Positions 1 through 10,103 of a stretch of 10,103 nt of DNA are shown in pieces. This DNA is from Jimgerdemannia flammicorona. Its lineage: Eukaryota; Mucoromycota; Endogonomycetes; Endogonales; Endogonaceae. The stretch is taken from the NCBI GenBank assembly GCA_003990745.1, contig RBNI01007653.1, positions 1-10,103 of the forward strand, written 5' to 3'. Position 1 is the first letter of the stretch. Each line of letters starts with the position of its first letter. The notes under the pieces were generated by a model. The model ran no database searches, had not been told where the DNA came from, and saw only the letters and a program-made list of their open reading frames with translations. Both the position numbers and the translations under genes were made by a program.

Positions 1-620
1 ATTACCCCCTCCTACTATCCAATCTCCCTAGTGCCCCCCCCCGCCCCCCATACTCTCATGCTTGAATACCACCTTGTCACCCATTACTCTAACTTTCCCC
101 TCACTCTGCCTATAAATTTTCTTTACTAAATGATACTGCCAACCTCTCTGCAGACTCCATCCCAGCTACCAGCCTATCAAGAAATCCTCCATCAATCCTT
201 CCCATCTCAACAACTGCTCTCCCAAACTCAAATGCTTCCCTTCCTTAAAAATAAACAGCCAGTGACCTGCTAGCCCCATCTATATAGTCAATACCTAACT
301 CAAAGTGAGCTACTTCTTCTCCACCCTCTCTACCAATCTATCTCTCAGATCCTCTCATCTACTTCTCTTGTTTCCATCTCTTTATACAATACTCAATCTA
401 TTCTCAACTACTAATCAAAAATTGCCAAGGACTTTGTACTCTTCCAGCCAATGTTCTGATATCTGCATAAACCCCTCTTTCTGTTCTATATTATAGCACT
501 CCTTACAGTCAAAACTCCCCCCCTCCATAAGATAGCCTGAGCAAAAGTTAAATATGACATTCTTCCACAGCATGCACTACCAAACCACCCAGTACTTAGA
601 TTGTAATAGTTCTAGTTTCT
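1..620 (-). pseudogene. Decayed C-terminal fragment of a LINE ORF2 (inverted copy)
   Basis: Read on the minus strand, one frame aligns without a net shift to the C-terminal third of the LINE ORF at 2680-5271. It starts near KYWVVW (597 down to 580; KLWVAW in the other copy), passes NVIFNF (NVMLNF there) and reaches a zinc-knuckle segment with FDCKEC (513-496) and SEHWLEEY (about 460-437). From the first Phe to the last knuckle residue, 14 of 26 residues match without a gap. The fourth ligand Cys is Tyr here (437-439), so the knuckle is broken. Further on, GLAGHW, RWEGLMEDF, GW-stop-LGW and VRVMGDKVVF match GLAEH, RWEELMLELF, AW-stop-IGW and VAVTVDGVTF. Many in-frame stops show it is dead. Similarity fades above about 620, and the 3' end lies off the left edge. 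The homology is seen directly; the LINE assignment is inherited from the better copy. Confidence 0.78.
34..49. repeat. Poly-C tract interrupted by one G
   Basis: Nine C, one G, then six C. It falls near the end of the inverted LINE fragment, where the other copy is also G-rich on its coding strand. The G gives the only CpG I can find between 1 and 1445. Most likely slippage in the decayed 3' end. Confidence 0.6.

Positions 621-2649
<2,029 letters not shown>

Positions 2650-2678
<29 letters not shown>
2650..2678 (+). repeat. A29 tract, retroelement poly(A) tail
   Basis: Uninterrupted 29 A following the AATAAA-bearing end. LINE coding sequence starts within two bases of its right edge, so this tail marks a junction between two insertions. 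Confidence 0.75.
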
Positions 2679-2679
<1 letters not shown>

Positions 2680-2680
<1 letters not shown>

Positions 2681-5271
2681 AGGAAGCGATGCAGGCTCAG
2701 GCTATGGCGGCAAGATTATGGTGGCAGGGATTGGAAGAAGGCGAAAGGCCTACAAGGTTTTTGTCCCGTCTTCTTCATGCTAGGGGGGCATGACACCGGT
2801 GGGAAGGAGTCCTTAATGATGAGGGAGAGATGGTATTAGGTGTACAGGGGATCCTAGGGCAACTGAGTGCCTGCTGGAGTAATCTCTAGAGTGAAGAGGA
2901 GGGAGGGGAGGGGGTGCTAGACATTGAGCGGTATCTAGAAGAGTGGCACCCGAATCCTGCCGCAGAGTTGGGGGATCTTGGCCAACCAGTTTTGGGTGAG
3001 GAGATTCTTCGAGTTCTGGCATCAACAACCCTGGGAACGGCGCCTGGGGAGGATGGTTTGCCTTGGGACTTTTGGAAACATATGGCGTCTATCGAAGTGG
3101 CTCTGGAGGAGATGTCGCTGATGTGTGATGCCGTCATCAGTAATGGGGAGTGGATTGGGGGGCAGCAGTTGGGGCTAGTATCCCTGCTGTACAAGGACAA
3201 AGAGCGTAAGGAGGATTGGAAGAATTGGAGGCTAATTATGCTGCTGGATATGGACCGCAAGTTGGTCACCAAAGTCCTGGTGGCGAGATTGTAGGGGGTG
3301 GCCCAACAGGTGTTGGGGAAGGAGCAGAGAGGCTTTGTTGGGGGCCGACTAATCCGAGATGGCACGGCATGGGTTCACGGTGTCATTGAGGGTGCTAGGG
3401 CTGTGGGGGTGGATGGCCGCTTGGTTTTCCTGGACCAGGAGAAGGCATATGATAGAGTTCGGAGAGTATGGTTAGAGAAGGTACTGGAGCATATTGGGGT
3501 GCCAGTGGGCATGTGTAGGGCCCTTATTAAACTACTGGAAGGGAGTAGAGCAGCGATTCTGGCGAATGGACATAGGGGGGCTTCCTTCCCCTTGGGGAGA
3601 GGGGTGCCTCAGGGGGATCCACTATCACCTATCCTCTACGCCTTTGCCCTGGAGCCGTTGTTGGATCAGATCCAGTGCAGAGTTGGTGGATTGAATATTT
3701 TGGGTGTCAATTGGAAGGTGGGGGCCTTTGCGGATGATATGGTGGTTGGATTGGGCTCAGTGGCAGATGTGGCCATGCTCAAGGAGACAGTGGAATGGTA
3801 TGAACAATATGCTGGAGCGAAACTCAACTGGCACAAGTGTGAGACGATGGTCCTGGGGGAAGGAGTCATAGGGGGGGACGTCATTGGAACAATTGTCCCA
3901 GCTGAAGGAGTGGTTCAGTACTTGGGTATCTATTTCTCAGTGTATGGCTCTTTACTTCCCAAGGAGTGGTGGGAGGGCAAGTTGGTAGAATGGGGGAAAG
4001 TACTGACAAGTTGGGGTGGTAGGCAGGTGTCGCTGGCGGGAAGGGTAACTGTTCTGAATGTGTACTGGATGCCGAAGCTTTGGTATTTGGGCTACCACTT
4101 GGACTTCCCTAAGTGGGTGGTTAAAAGGCTTCTCAAGATGGCCCGCTCTTGGCTCTGGGCTGGCCGCCGGAGTCAGATTGGCTGGGAGGTACTAGTACTC
4201 CCTGTAGATCATGGAGGACTTGGCCTGGTGGACTTTCCCAAGAAGCTACTCTGCTTGAGGGCATGGTGGATGAAGAGGGCCAGTGAGTTGAGAGAAGGTG
4301 AATGGGTGCCCCTTATGCAGCGTTTGTGGGAGGCAAGGGTGTCACCACGGGGGGGTTCAGGGGATCTACTGTCCTTGGTGGCCTTGGATGGTAGTCAGAG
4401 GATGCGATACAAAGGATTCTGGTGGGGAGTGGTAGATGGGGCTCACTGCATTGGGATCCGTTGGCGAGGTACTGAAGGAGATGAGGACTGGGGCCCGGCG
4501 ATGTGGAGGTGGGACAGGATCTTGTTGGGGGGGAATCTGGCCGAGGACTTCCAATTAGAGGAGGGAATGGAGTGCCTCAGAGGTCTGGGGCAGGACCTTT
4601 GGCCGGAGACCTGGCAAGGGGCTGAAATTGGGGAGAGATGGGACTGGGCAGGCGTCTGGTCTTGGATCAAGATTGTGTTAAGGTGGCTACCGCCAAAACT
4701 CTGGGTAGCATGGTGGAGGTTGCTGCGTTGAAATGTGATGCTCAATTTTAGGGCTGGTCATCTGGTGGATGGCGGGGTCTTTGATTGTGAGGAGTGTCAT
4801 AATGTAGGGCAGGAGGGCGGGGTGGTGCAGACTCCTGAGCATTGGCTAGGAGAGTGTGAGAGTATGGAGAATTTTTGGAGAGTAGTTGGAGAGAGGTTGG
4901 GAGTGTCGGCGCCTGACCCTGAGGAGGGTGGGCGGTGGGTGGTACTGAAGTTGAGACTAGTGAGGGGGGTGGGGAATGAGTGGCTGACAGTGGGTTGGGC
5001 CGTTGCAATATGGGTGGGGCTCGCGGAACATTAGTGGAATGTCTTTGAGGAGGGCCCCCATAGGCCAGTGAGACTGAGGGTAGTGAGGTGGGAGGAGCTG
5101 ATGCTCGAGCTCTTCAAGGCATGGTAGATTGGTTGGGGCTCCAAGGGGGGGAGACGTAAAGGTCTAGTAAGGAGGATTGTAGCGAAGAGTGGTGGTAGGG
5201 TTGCAGTGACAGTGGATGGGGTGACATTTGTGGGTCCAAGGGTGGGAGGGGGTCCCTGTGGGATAGGTTGA
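2680..5271 (+). pseudogene. LINE ORF2 remnant: reverse transcriptase and zinc-knuckle C-terminus
   Basis: One frame of 864 codons, counted from 2680, shows LINE reverse transcriptase blocks in order: GERPTRF near the start, GTAPGEDGLP (residue 119), KNWRLIMLLDMDRKL, RGFVGGR (217), LDQEKAYDRV with catalytic Asp252, GVPQGDPLSP (308-317), FADD with Asp352 and Asp353, NWHKCE, QYLGIYF, SLAGRV and DHGGLGL (about 510). The C-terminus has LPPKLWVAWW and a knuckle C703-x2-C706-x14-H721-x4-C726. The catalytic triad is intact. The frame is broken by TGA at 2791, TAG at 2887, TAG at 3292, TGA at 4729, TAG at 5032 and TAG at 5125, with no frameshift; the TGA at 5269 may be the original end. The endonuclease domain is absent. 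In life it would nick-prime and copy its own RNA at chromosomal targets; this copy cannot make the whole protein. The longest stop-free piece is 3298-4728, which includes all three catalytic residues but no start that is clearly genuine. Confidence 0.92.
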
Positions 5272-5309
5272 AGATTTTGGTTATATAAATAATACTATAG
5301 ACATCAGTT

Positions 5310-5315
5310 AATAAA
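5310..5315 (+). promoter_or_regulatory. AATAAA polyadenylation signal of the LINE
   Basis: AATAAA lies 18 nt before the A22 tract and about 40 nt after the last stop. It sits within AGTTAATAAA, the same context as the signal at 2623. Confidence 0.7.
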
Positions 5316-5333
5316 GGGAGTCCAAGTGACTAT

Positions 5334-5355
5334 AAAAAAAAAAAAAAAAAAAAAA
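5334..5355 (+). repeat. A22 tract, LINE poly(A) tail
   Basis: Uninterrupted 22 A closing the LINE. The sequence to the right changes abruptly to AT-rich, CpG-depleted DNA. Confidence 0.85.
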
Positions 5356-5747
5356 GATCTGGTGGCTTATAAGGAAAGGCTGTCTTCTATGCTGATGTCA
5401 TTATTCTGAGATCACTGTTACAATAGAGAGTTAGCTAATCTTGGGCATCAAGTACTAGTATAAATTATCTATAGATTATTAGTATCTATAATAGAGCTCT
5501 CTGAGCTTTAGTGAGCTTTCTGATAAGTATAGTTCTAGTATAGGTAACTATTTTTCAGATAGAATCAGAATGGGAGAAGAGATAGCTATTACAGATATAT
5601 AGGAGGAAGAGTGATAATAGTAAACCAGTCAGATACTAGACTAGAGATAATTACATATTAGAGTTATAGTAGATGTTATCTTAGTAGAGTCTTTTGATTG
5701 GCTGATAGGTAGTAGAGTAATATAGTAATTAATATTCTAACTATATC

Positions 5748-5890
5748 TAACTGGAACTAGGAGCTAATATAGTAATATGATTAAGACTCACAGATCTGAG
5801 AAGTAGAACCTTTTTTATTTAGCTGTGCTTAACTAAAACTGAGAGCTAATATAATAATATAATTGAGATCTACAGGTTTGAGTAGTAGGA
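5748..5890. repeat. Degenerate direct repeat, two ~60-bp copies, 82-bp period
   Basis: The copy starting at 5748 (TAACTGGAACTAG, GAGCTAATATAGTAATATGA, and so on) recurs from 5830 (TAACTAAAACTGA, GAGCTAATATAATAATATAA). Many differences are G to A or C to T, fitting transition decay of a former tandem duplication. Confidence 0.7.
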
Positions 5891-5959
5891 TTGAAGTCTT
5901 TTCAGATCTTAGCCCATATCAGTCTTTTTGAGATATATATATTAAAAAAAAAAAACTTT

Positions 5960-6280
5960 AGTTTACATTTACTATTTTATTTTTATTTTTATTTTTATAG
6001 TCACTTGGACTTTTAGTTTATATTTACTAGTTTATATTCACAGCTATTCAAGTTTGTATTATTTAATATAGTTCAAGTTTATAGCTTTTTAGTTTATATT
6101 ACTATATATTTCTGTCTATATACTTGTTATTTAGTTTGTATAACTGTGTTTTTAAGAAAACAAATCTATTAATTAGTATCTATTAGTTTATATCAATATT
6201 TATTTAAGTTTATATCATAAAATTATAGTTTATATATTATACTTTTCTATCTATATTCTTAGCAATTTAGTTTATAAAAT
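5960..6280 (+). repeat. Cluster of eleven AGTTTRYA motifs
   Basis: AGTTTATA, AGTTTGTA or AGTTTACA occurs at about 5960, 6015, 6029, 6051, 6076, 6091, 6133, 6185, 6207, 6227 and 6269, all on the plus strand. Gaps range from 14 to 55 nt, several near 20 or 40. A decayed tandem array with a unit near 20 bp would explain it; a set of protein-binding sites is the alternative. Confidence 0.65.
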
Positions 6281-6306
6281 ATACAGAAATTTGAGAACTA
6301 ACAAGT

Positions 6307-7032
6307 ATGGCTACTGAATAAAAAAAATGATAAACAAATAGAAAATATATCTATAACTCAATCATTCTAATTTCTCAAATAATATTCTTAATACCATTGA
6401 TAAAATCCAAGTATCTATTACCGTATAGACAAGATAGAAAGAAATATAAATTACAGCCAATGAAGAATGGTTTTGTATAAACAAAATAGAAATAATACTA
6501 TTACTATCTCCAGCTAGTAATAAAGAGTCCTTCAATAATAGAGAATGAATTTTGGTAAAATAAAAAAATCACTATTAGTGTTAAATAAAATACCAAGTAT
6601 CAAAAGTATTAGTGACTTCTAAAGAAAGCCAAATAGACTAACAAAGTTAATAAAATACTTCAACAAATTAGTACTATTCTTAGATGAGCTCAAGATATAA
6701 TTCCTAGACAAAACTCAGAGCTAATGAACTCAACCAGAATATATTCTAAATTATATGAATATATCACCAATATTATCTCTAAAGATACTATTGTAGAAAA
6801 TTGTCTATTCAGTAAAAAATTATAATACAATGAACAAATTTAGTACAATAAGACGAAAAAAGAATAAAAAATAGTGATCACCCATCTAGTTAAAAAAGTA
6901 CTATCTTATCTTACTAGAAGAGAAGAAGACCAAAAGCAAAACAATATAGTTAAAGAAGTATATTGAATTTATGACATAACTTCTCACCTAATACTGAACC
7001 AGATCCACTATCTACAAAGAATAAGTAAATGA
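6307..7032 (+). pseudogene. Possible remnant of a coding region, heavily decayed
   Basis: From an ATG at 6307 the frame reads Met-Ala-Thr-Glu and then hits stops, but stop-free stretches of roughly 45 to 55 codons follow, for example around 6345-6475 and 6695-6810. For such AT-rich sequence these are only slightly longer than chance would give. The plus strand is A-rich here, giving Lys, Asn and Ile. No family is recognised. It could be the bleached remains of a transposon protein or nothing at all. Confidence 0.15.
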
Positions 7033-7802
7033 GATTTAACTTGAATATAAAAAGATGAGATATATTTACTATATGAAATATATCTATAATAAATCTACAA
7101 ACTATACTATAATACTACTATACTATGAATACTATGAATAATAAATATTACAAATACATAATTCTTATATAGTATAGATAATTTATATATAGTATGGATG
7201 GTTTTCTTCTTGATTAATTTCTGATATAATGATCTTGGTAATTTGGTATAATATAGATAGTTTTGATAATATTTTCAAAATAGGCAGTAAGTTGCTTAAA
7301 TAGCTTGATTTGATAGATATATAGTTTAGTTAAATTGAATAACTTAAATAATACAGATTCTTCTTATCTAATAAAGTTATATATATCAAAGACTACTTCA
7401 TTTATATATATGAATAGATTTACTGTACAGATATATTAGATAGACTGACTTTATAGTAAGATGGTGGACTTCTTGAAAATAACTAAGATAATATAGATTC
7501 TTTCTAAATCAATAGACTTCTCAAATAATAGCAAAGTTCTTTACTCAAACTTAGTGACAAATCTCAGACTTTATATTAGAAAGTAGATTAGAGTAGAAAA
7601 TAGCTCATAACTTCTTAGTAGTAACTCATTAGTAGGTTTCTTCTCCTAAATATACTAGATAATTACTTTTTACTTTGATTTTTAAACTGAGATTTATTCA
7701 CTCTTATCTCTGGGGTATTTTATACAATTGTGATTACTATCTAATTACTATATAGCTAACTATAAAATATACAGTAACACTATTTTGGAAAAGAGAGTAA
7801 TC

Positions 7803-7840
7803 AGATATATCTACTGAGTATAGATATATCTAATGAGTAT
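7803..7840. repeat. Two tandem 19-bp units
   Basis: AGATATATCTACTGAGTAT is followed directly by a copy with a single C-to-A change. A short palindrome, TGTATCCT-T-AGGATACA, lies just after it at 7863-7879. Confidence 0.8.
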
Positions 7841-8042
7841 ATATATATCTTATAGATATAGATGTATCCTTAGGATACAGATCAACAAATCTGATTTAGT
7901 ATCTTGCTAATTATAAGTAGTAGTATATATAGTTAACTAGATATAGGTAACTATACTATACTGAATATTTATATCATTTAACTATACTATATTATTTACT
8001 TATTACAATATTGAAATTATAATTAGTGCTCAGAATGAATTG

Positions 8043-8144
8043 AATCAAATTAAATTTAAACTAAATTTAATTTGATTTGAATTAATTTAAATTAGAGTCT
8101 AATTTGATTTGAATCAAATTGAATTTGAAATTTAATTCAAATTC
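8043..8144. repeat. Three consecutive inverted repeats
   Basis: Three hairpin-forming palindromes lie within 102 bp. The first has perfect 16-bp arms (8043-8058 and 8062-8077) around a 3-nt loop. The second has 9-bp arms (8101-8109 and 8112-8120) around TG. The third has 9-bp arms (8121-8129 and 8136-8144) around six bases. All are built from AATTTGA and TCAAATT words. Confidence 0.85.
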
Positions 8145-8525
8145 AAAACTAAATATAGTAATTCCAAATATATATAATACAACTTACAATATATATATAT
8201 ACACTTTCTCTCAAAGTAATCATATCAGATGTACCTTTTACACCCTCTATAGAGGATACTATGACAATAGCCTCAGTATTAGATATAGCTTCAACAAGTC
8301 TAACTAGCTTCAATAAGTCTAATCTCATCTAAAAAAGGAAAAGAAAAAGTATAAGAATGATCTGGTATTTGAAAGAAGTTCACAAAGGAGTATAAGGAAA
8401 ATAGAGATATCTGAATTAAATATAACCACTGTAAGGTATCATATAAGGCTATTAGTGGCTCAACAATAAATTTGTGGGTATATTTTGACAAATTTCATAA
8501 GAGTTGTCAAACAAGAGAGATAGAG

Positions 8526-8527
<2 letters not shown>

Positions 8528-8620
<93 letters not shown>
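8528..8620 (-). repeat. T41-G-T51 tract
   Basis: Two long T runs separated by a single G. Read on the minus strand it could be the poly(A) tail of a retroelement whose body would lie to the right, but no TTTATT (reverse AATAAA) stands at the expected 15 to 25 nt from its right edge and no retroelement protein is seen there. Long homopolymers are also prone to sequencing length error. Confidence 0.7.
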
Positions 8621-8621
<1 letters not shown>

Positions 8622-9259
8622 AAAGTATGGTTTTTATATAATTTGTCTGCCTTTTTTTCTTTTCTTATTATTAATTCATTACTACTTAATAATTCTCTAA
8701 ATAGCCAAGATTCTCTGTAAAGTTATTTCAAGACAAACTTATTCACTGAATTATCTATGATAGCTAGCCTTTTATAGTCATTGAGAATTCAGAGCTAAAA
8801 GATCTTTTTTATCTTCTAAAACTGGACATTACTATTCCTTCTGCTGAAATTATATGAAGTGAAATTAGACTAATATTTCAATAAAAATATAATACTATCA
8901 AAATTACACTACAGATAAGATTTAATATTTTAATATTGAATATAAATTCAAATATTTCAAAGTTAAATAGCTTTAAATTAATCTTATTTCAATTTATTTA
9001 TTTGAAAATAGAATATATCTGGTCAAATATTCTTCACTATTGACATATGGATATTACTCAATATATATACATTTCTTGGAATTAATACATACTGGATTTG
9101 GCAAAATTAGCAACTCAACTATATATTGATTGATTTTGTCAAGCTGTTGAGATCTCATTTGGGTGAAAATCTTACTAGTGCCTTTGTGAACTATGTTTGA
9201 GATTTTGGCATACAAATAAAGATATATAGAAAACAAGTCTTTCAAAAAGATCATAATTT
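8621..9259. other. AT-rich spacer, nothing recognised
   Basis: CpG-free and rich in A and T, with no long frame in a protein-like composition and no clear structural RNA. A partial unit of the minisatellite that follows is visible at about 9244-9253. Confidence 0.6.
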
Positions 9260-9511
9260 AAAAAGGTCAGATTTTTGAAAAAGATCAGGTTTTTGAAAAA
9301 GGTTGGGTTTTAGAAAAAGATCAGATTTTCAAAAAAGGTCAGATTTTTGAAAAAGGTTGGGTTTTTGAAAAAAATCAGGTATTTGAAAAAGATCAGATTT
9401 TCAAAAAAGGTCAGGTTTTCAAAAAAGGTTGGATTTTTGAAAAAGGTTGGGTTTTTGAAAAAGATTGGTAGTCAGGTTTTTAAAAAAGGTCAGGTTTTCA
9501 AAAAAGATCAT
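9260..9511. repeat. 18-bp minisatellite (AAAAAGGTCAGATTTTTG and variants)
   Basis: Twelve contiguous 18-bp units start at 9260, 9278, 9296, 9314, 9332, 9350, 9368, 9386, 9404, 9422, 9440 and 9458. A 7-bp irregularity near 9465-9482 is followed by one full and one partial unit. Two unit types alternate irregularly, GRTCAGRT and GGTTGGGT. The unit length is a multiple of three, so a frame stays open as Phe-Leu-Lys-Lys-Val-Gly repeats (9347-9550). No separate support for translation is seen. Confidence 0.93.
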
Positions 9512-10010
9512 CTTATATTTGAATTATTAATTTTCCACTCTAGATATTAGCTATAATAACAGATAATATATCTAATAATATTATGTTTTTTCAAACAATT
9601 GAGACAGAGTTCAATCATACTAACCTCAACTATTAGCCAATACAATATATACTGTCTGACTCATATTATTAATTTGGCTGTTCCGGACTTTTTAGTCTAT
9701 TTAAAAGCTAATGATGATGTAAGTAAAGATGGTTCTAGAGAAATAATTTCAAAGCTCTGATTAATTATTATCAAGATCTGGTCATCACCACAATATTGAG
9801 AGAGATTTACTATATAATATAAAGCTTTTGGAGTCTACAATCCAAAAGAACTTATTTTGGACATTAAAACTTGATAGAATTTAATATATTTGATAGTTGA
9901 ATGGGCCTTAGAATTATCAGAGATAAGCTGATTATATTATATTTAATTTTTTTATTTTTCAGTTTTTTTTTTCAAATAATCTAATGAATTAATTTATTAA
10001 TAGCCATTAA

Positions 10011-10014
<4 letters not shown>
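9512..10014. other. AT-rich sequence, nothing recognised
   Basis: One CpG (near 9684) is the only one seen between the 18-bp array and the terminal T tract. There is no protein-like frame. A small set of alternating inverted words is listed separately. Confidence 0.6.
9826..9861. repeat. TTTTGGA / TCCAAAA / TTTTGGA alternating inverted words
   Basis: TTTTGGA at 9826-9832, TCCAAAA at 9841-9847 and TTTTGGA at 9855-9861 allow two mutually exclusive 7-bp stems. No gene context supports a function. Confidence 0.6.

Positions 10015-10103
<89 letters not shown>
10015..10103 (-). repeat. T tract of at least 89 nt reaching the window edge
   Basis: Uninterrupted T to the last base. It may be the complement of a retroelement poly(A) tail whose body lies beyond the window, or a place where an assembly stops. 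Confidence 0.75.

Larger units (their letters stand above)
2679..5355 (+). mobile_element. 5'-truncated non-LTR (LINE) retrotransposon with poly(A) tail
   Basis: The element runs from the right edge of the A29 tract to the end of an A22 tract. It encodes reverse transcriptase and a C-terminal zinc knuckle but no apurinic-type endonuclease and no ORF1, as expected for the 5' truncation common after target-primed reverse transcription. Composition is G-rich with many CpG (about 18 by eye in 2680-3290), in sharp contrast to both flanking AT-rich blocks, so it is younger or escaped the mutation process. No convincing target-site duplication was found. If it landed in the earlier A tract, a duplication made of A would be invisible. 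Clade not assigned: the C-terminal knuckle and the lack of a visible RNase H suggest an L1-like rather than a Tad-like element. Confidence 0.88.
5356..8527. other. Long AT-rich, CpG-depleted block without intact genes
   Basis: About 3.2 kb with no convincing gene. Only two CpG were seen (near 6422 and 6854). TA steps and CTA/TAG words are very common. Within it are decayed direct repeats and palindromes listed separately. Another weak pair starts at 7341 and 7481 (AACTTAAATAATACAGATTC against AACTAAGATAATATAGATTC). This is the expected look of old repeats mutated from C to T on both strands. Confidence 0.7.

Noticed and set aside
305..496. Plus-strand Ser/Leu-rich open frame
   Set aside because: The opposite strand aligns to the LINE zinc-knuckle region, which explains the sequence better.
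2886..3365. Minus-strand open frames over the LINE, also at 3666-3884, 4366-4554, 4443-4745 and 4748-5008
   Set aside because: They are shadows of the reverse transcriptase frame and show no domain of their own.
2791..5127. Reassigned stop codons, with TAG and TGA read as amino acids
   Set aside because: Both stop types would need reassignment, one of them aligns to Trp in the sister copy, and simple C-to-T decay explains all six.
8472..8720. Open frame encoding a Phe-rich protein
   Set aside because: It is only the translation of the long T tract.

Overview
The window looks like repeat-dense eukaryotic DNA, most likely from a filamentous fungus, with no recognisable host gene. The evidence is LINE-type reverse transcriptase sequence, AATAAA signals followed by long A tracts, and large AT-rich blocks almost devoid of CpG, as left by RIP or 5-methylcytosine decay. 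The species cannot be told from the sequence.

Layout from left to right. Positions 1 to about 620 hold, on the minus strand, a heavily decayed C-terminal part of a LINE ORF2, recognised by frame-preserving similarity to the better-preserved LINE further right. Positions 621-1446 are AT-rich, CpG-free and unassigned. Positions 1447-2375 are a GC-rich minisatellite with a 9-bp unit and higher-order duplications. It is followed by about 275 bp of unassigned sequence ending in AATAAA and an A29 tract, so the whole block resembles the 3' part of a polyadenylated, possibly composite, retroelement.

Directly after that A tract (2679-5355) lies a 5'-truncated plus-strand LINE. Its single long frame (2680-5271) carries the reverse transcriptase motifs and a CCHC knuckle, is broken by six nonsense codons and no frameshift, and ends in its own AATAAA and A22. 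Both A-tailed ends share an AGTTAATAAA motif with the same spacing.

Positions 5356-10103 are extremely AT-rich, with only three CpG seen before the terminal T tract. They hold decayed direct repeats, a cluster of AGTTTRYA motifs, a set of palindromes, a T41-G-T51 tract, an 18-bp minisatellite and a T tract of at least 89 nt that runs off the window. I see no intact gene there.

The parts do not form a pathway. They record successive retrotransposition, tandem-repeat growth and C-to-T decay, with older elements bleached of CpG and the minisatellite and the right-hand LINE spared.
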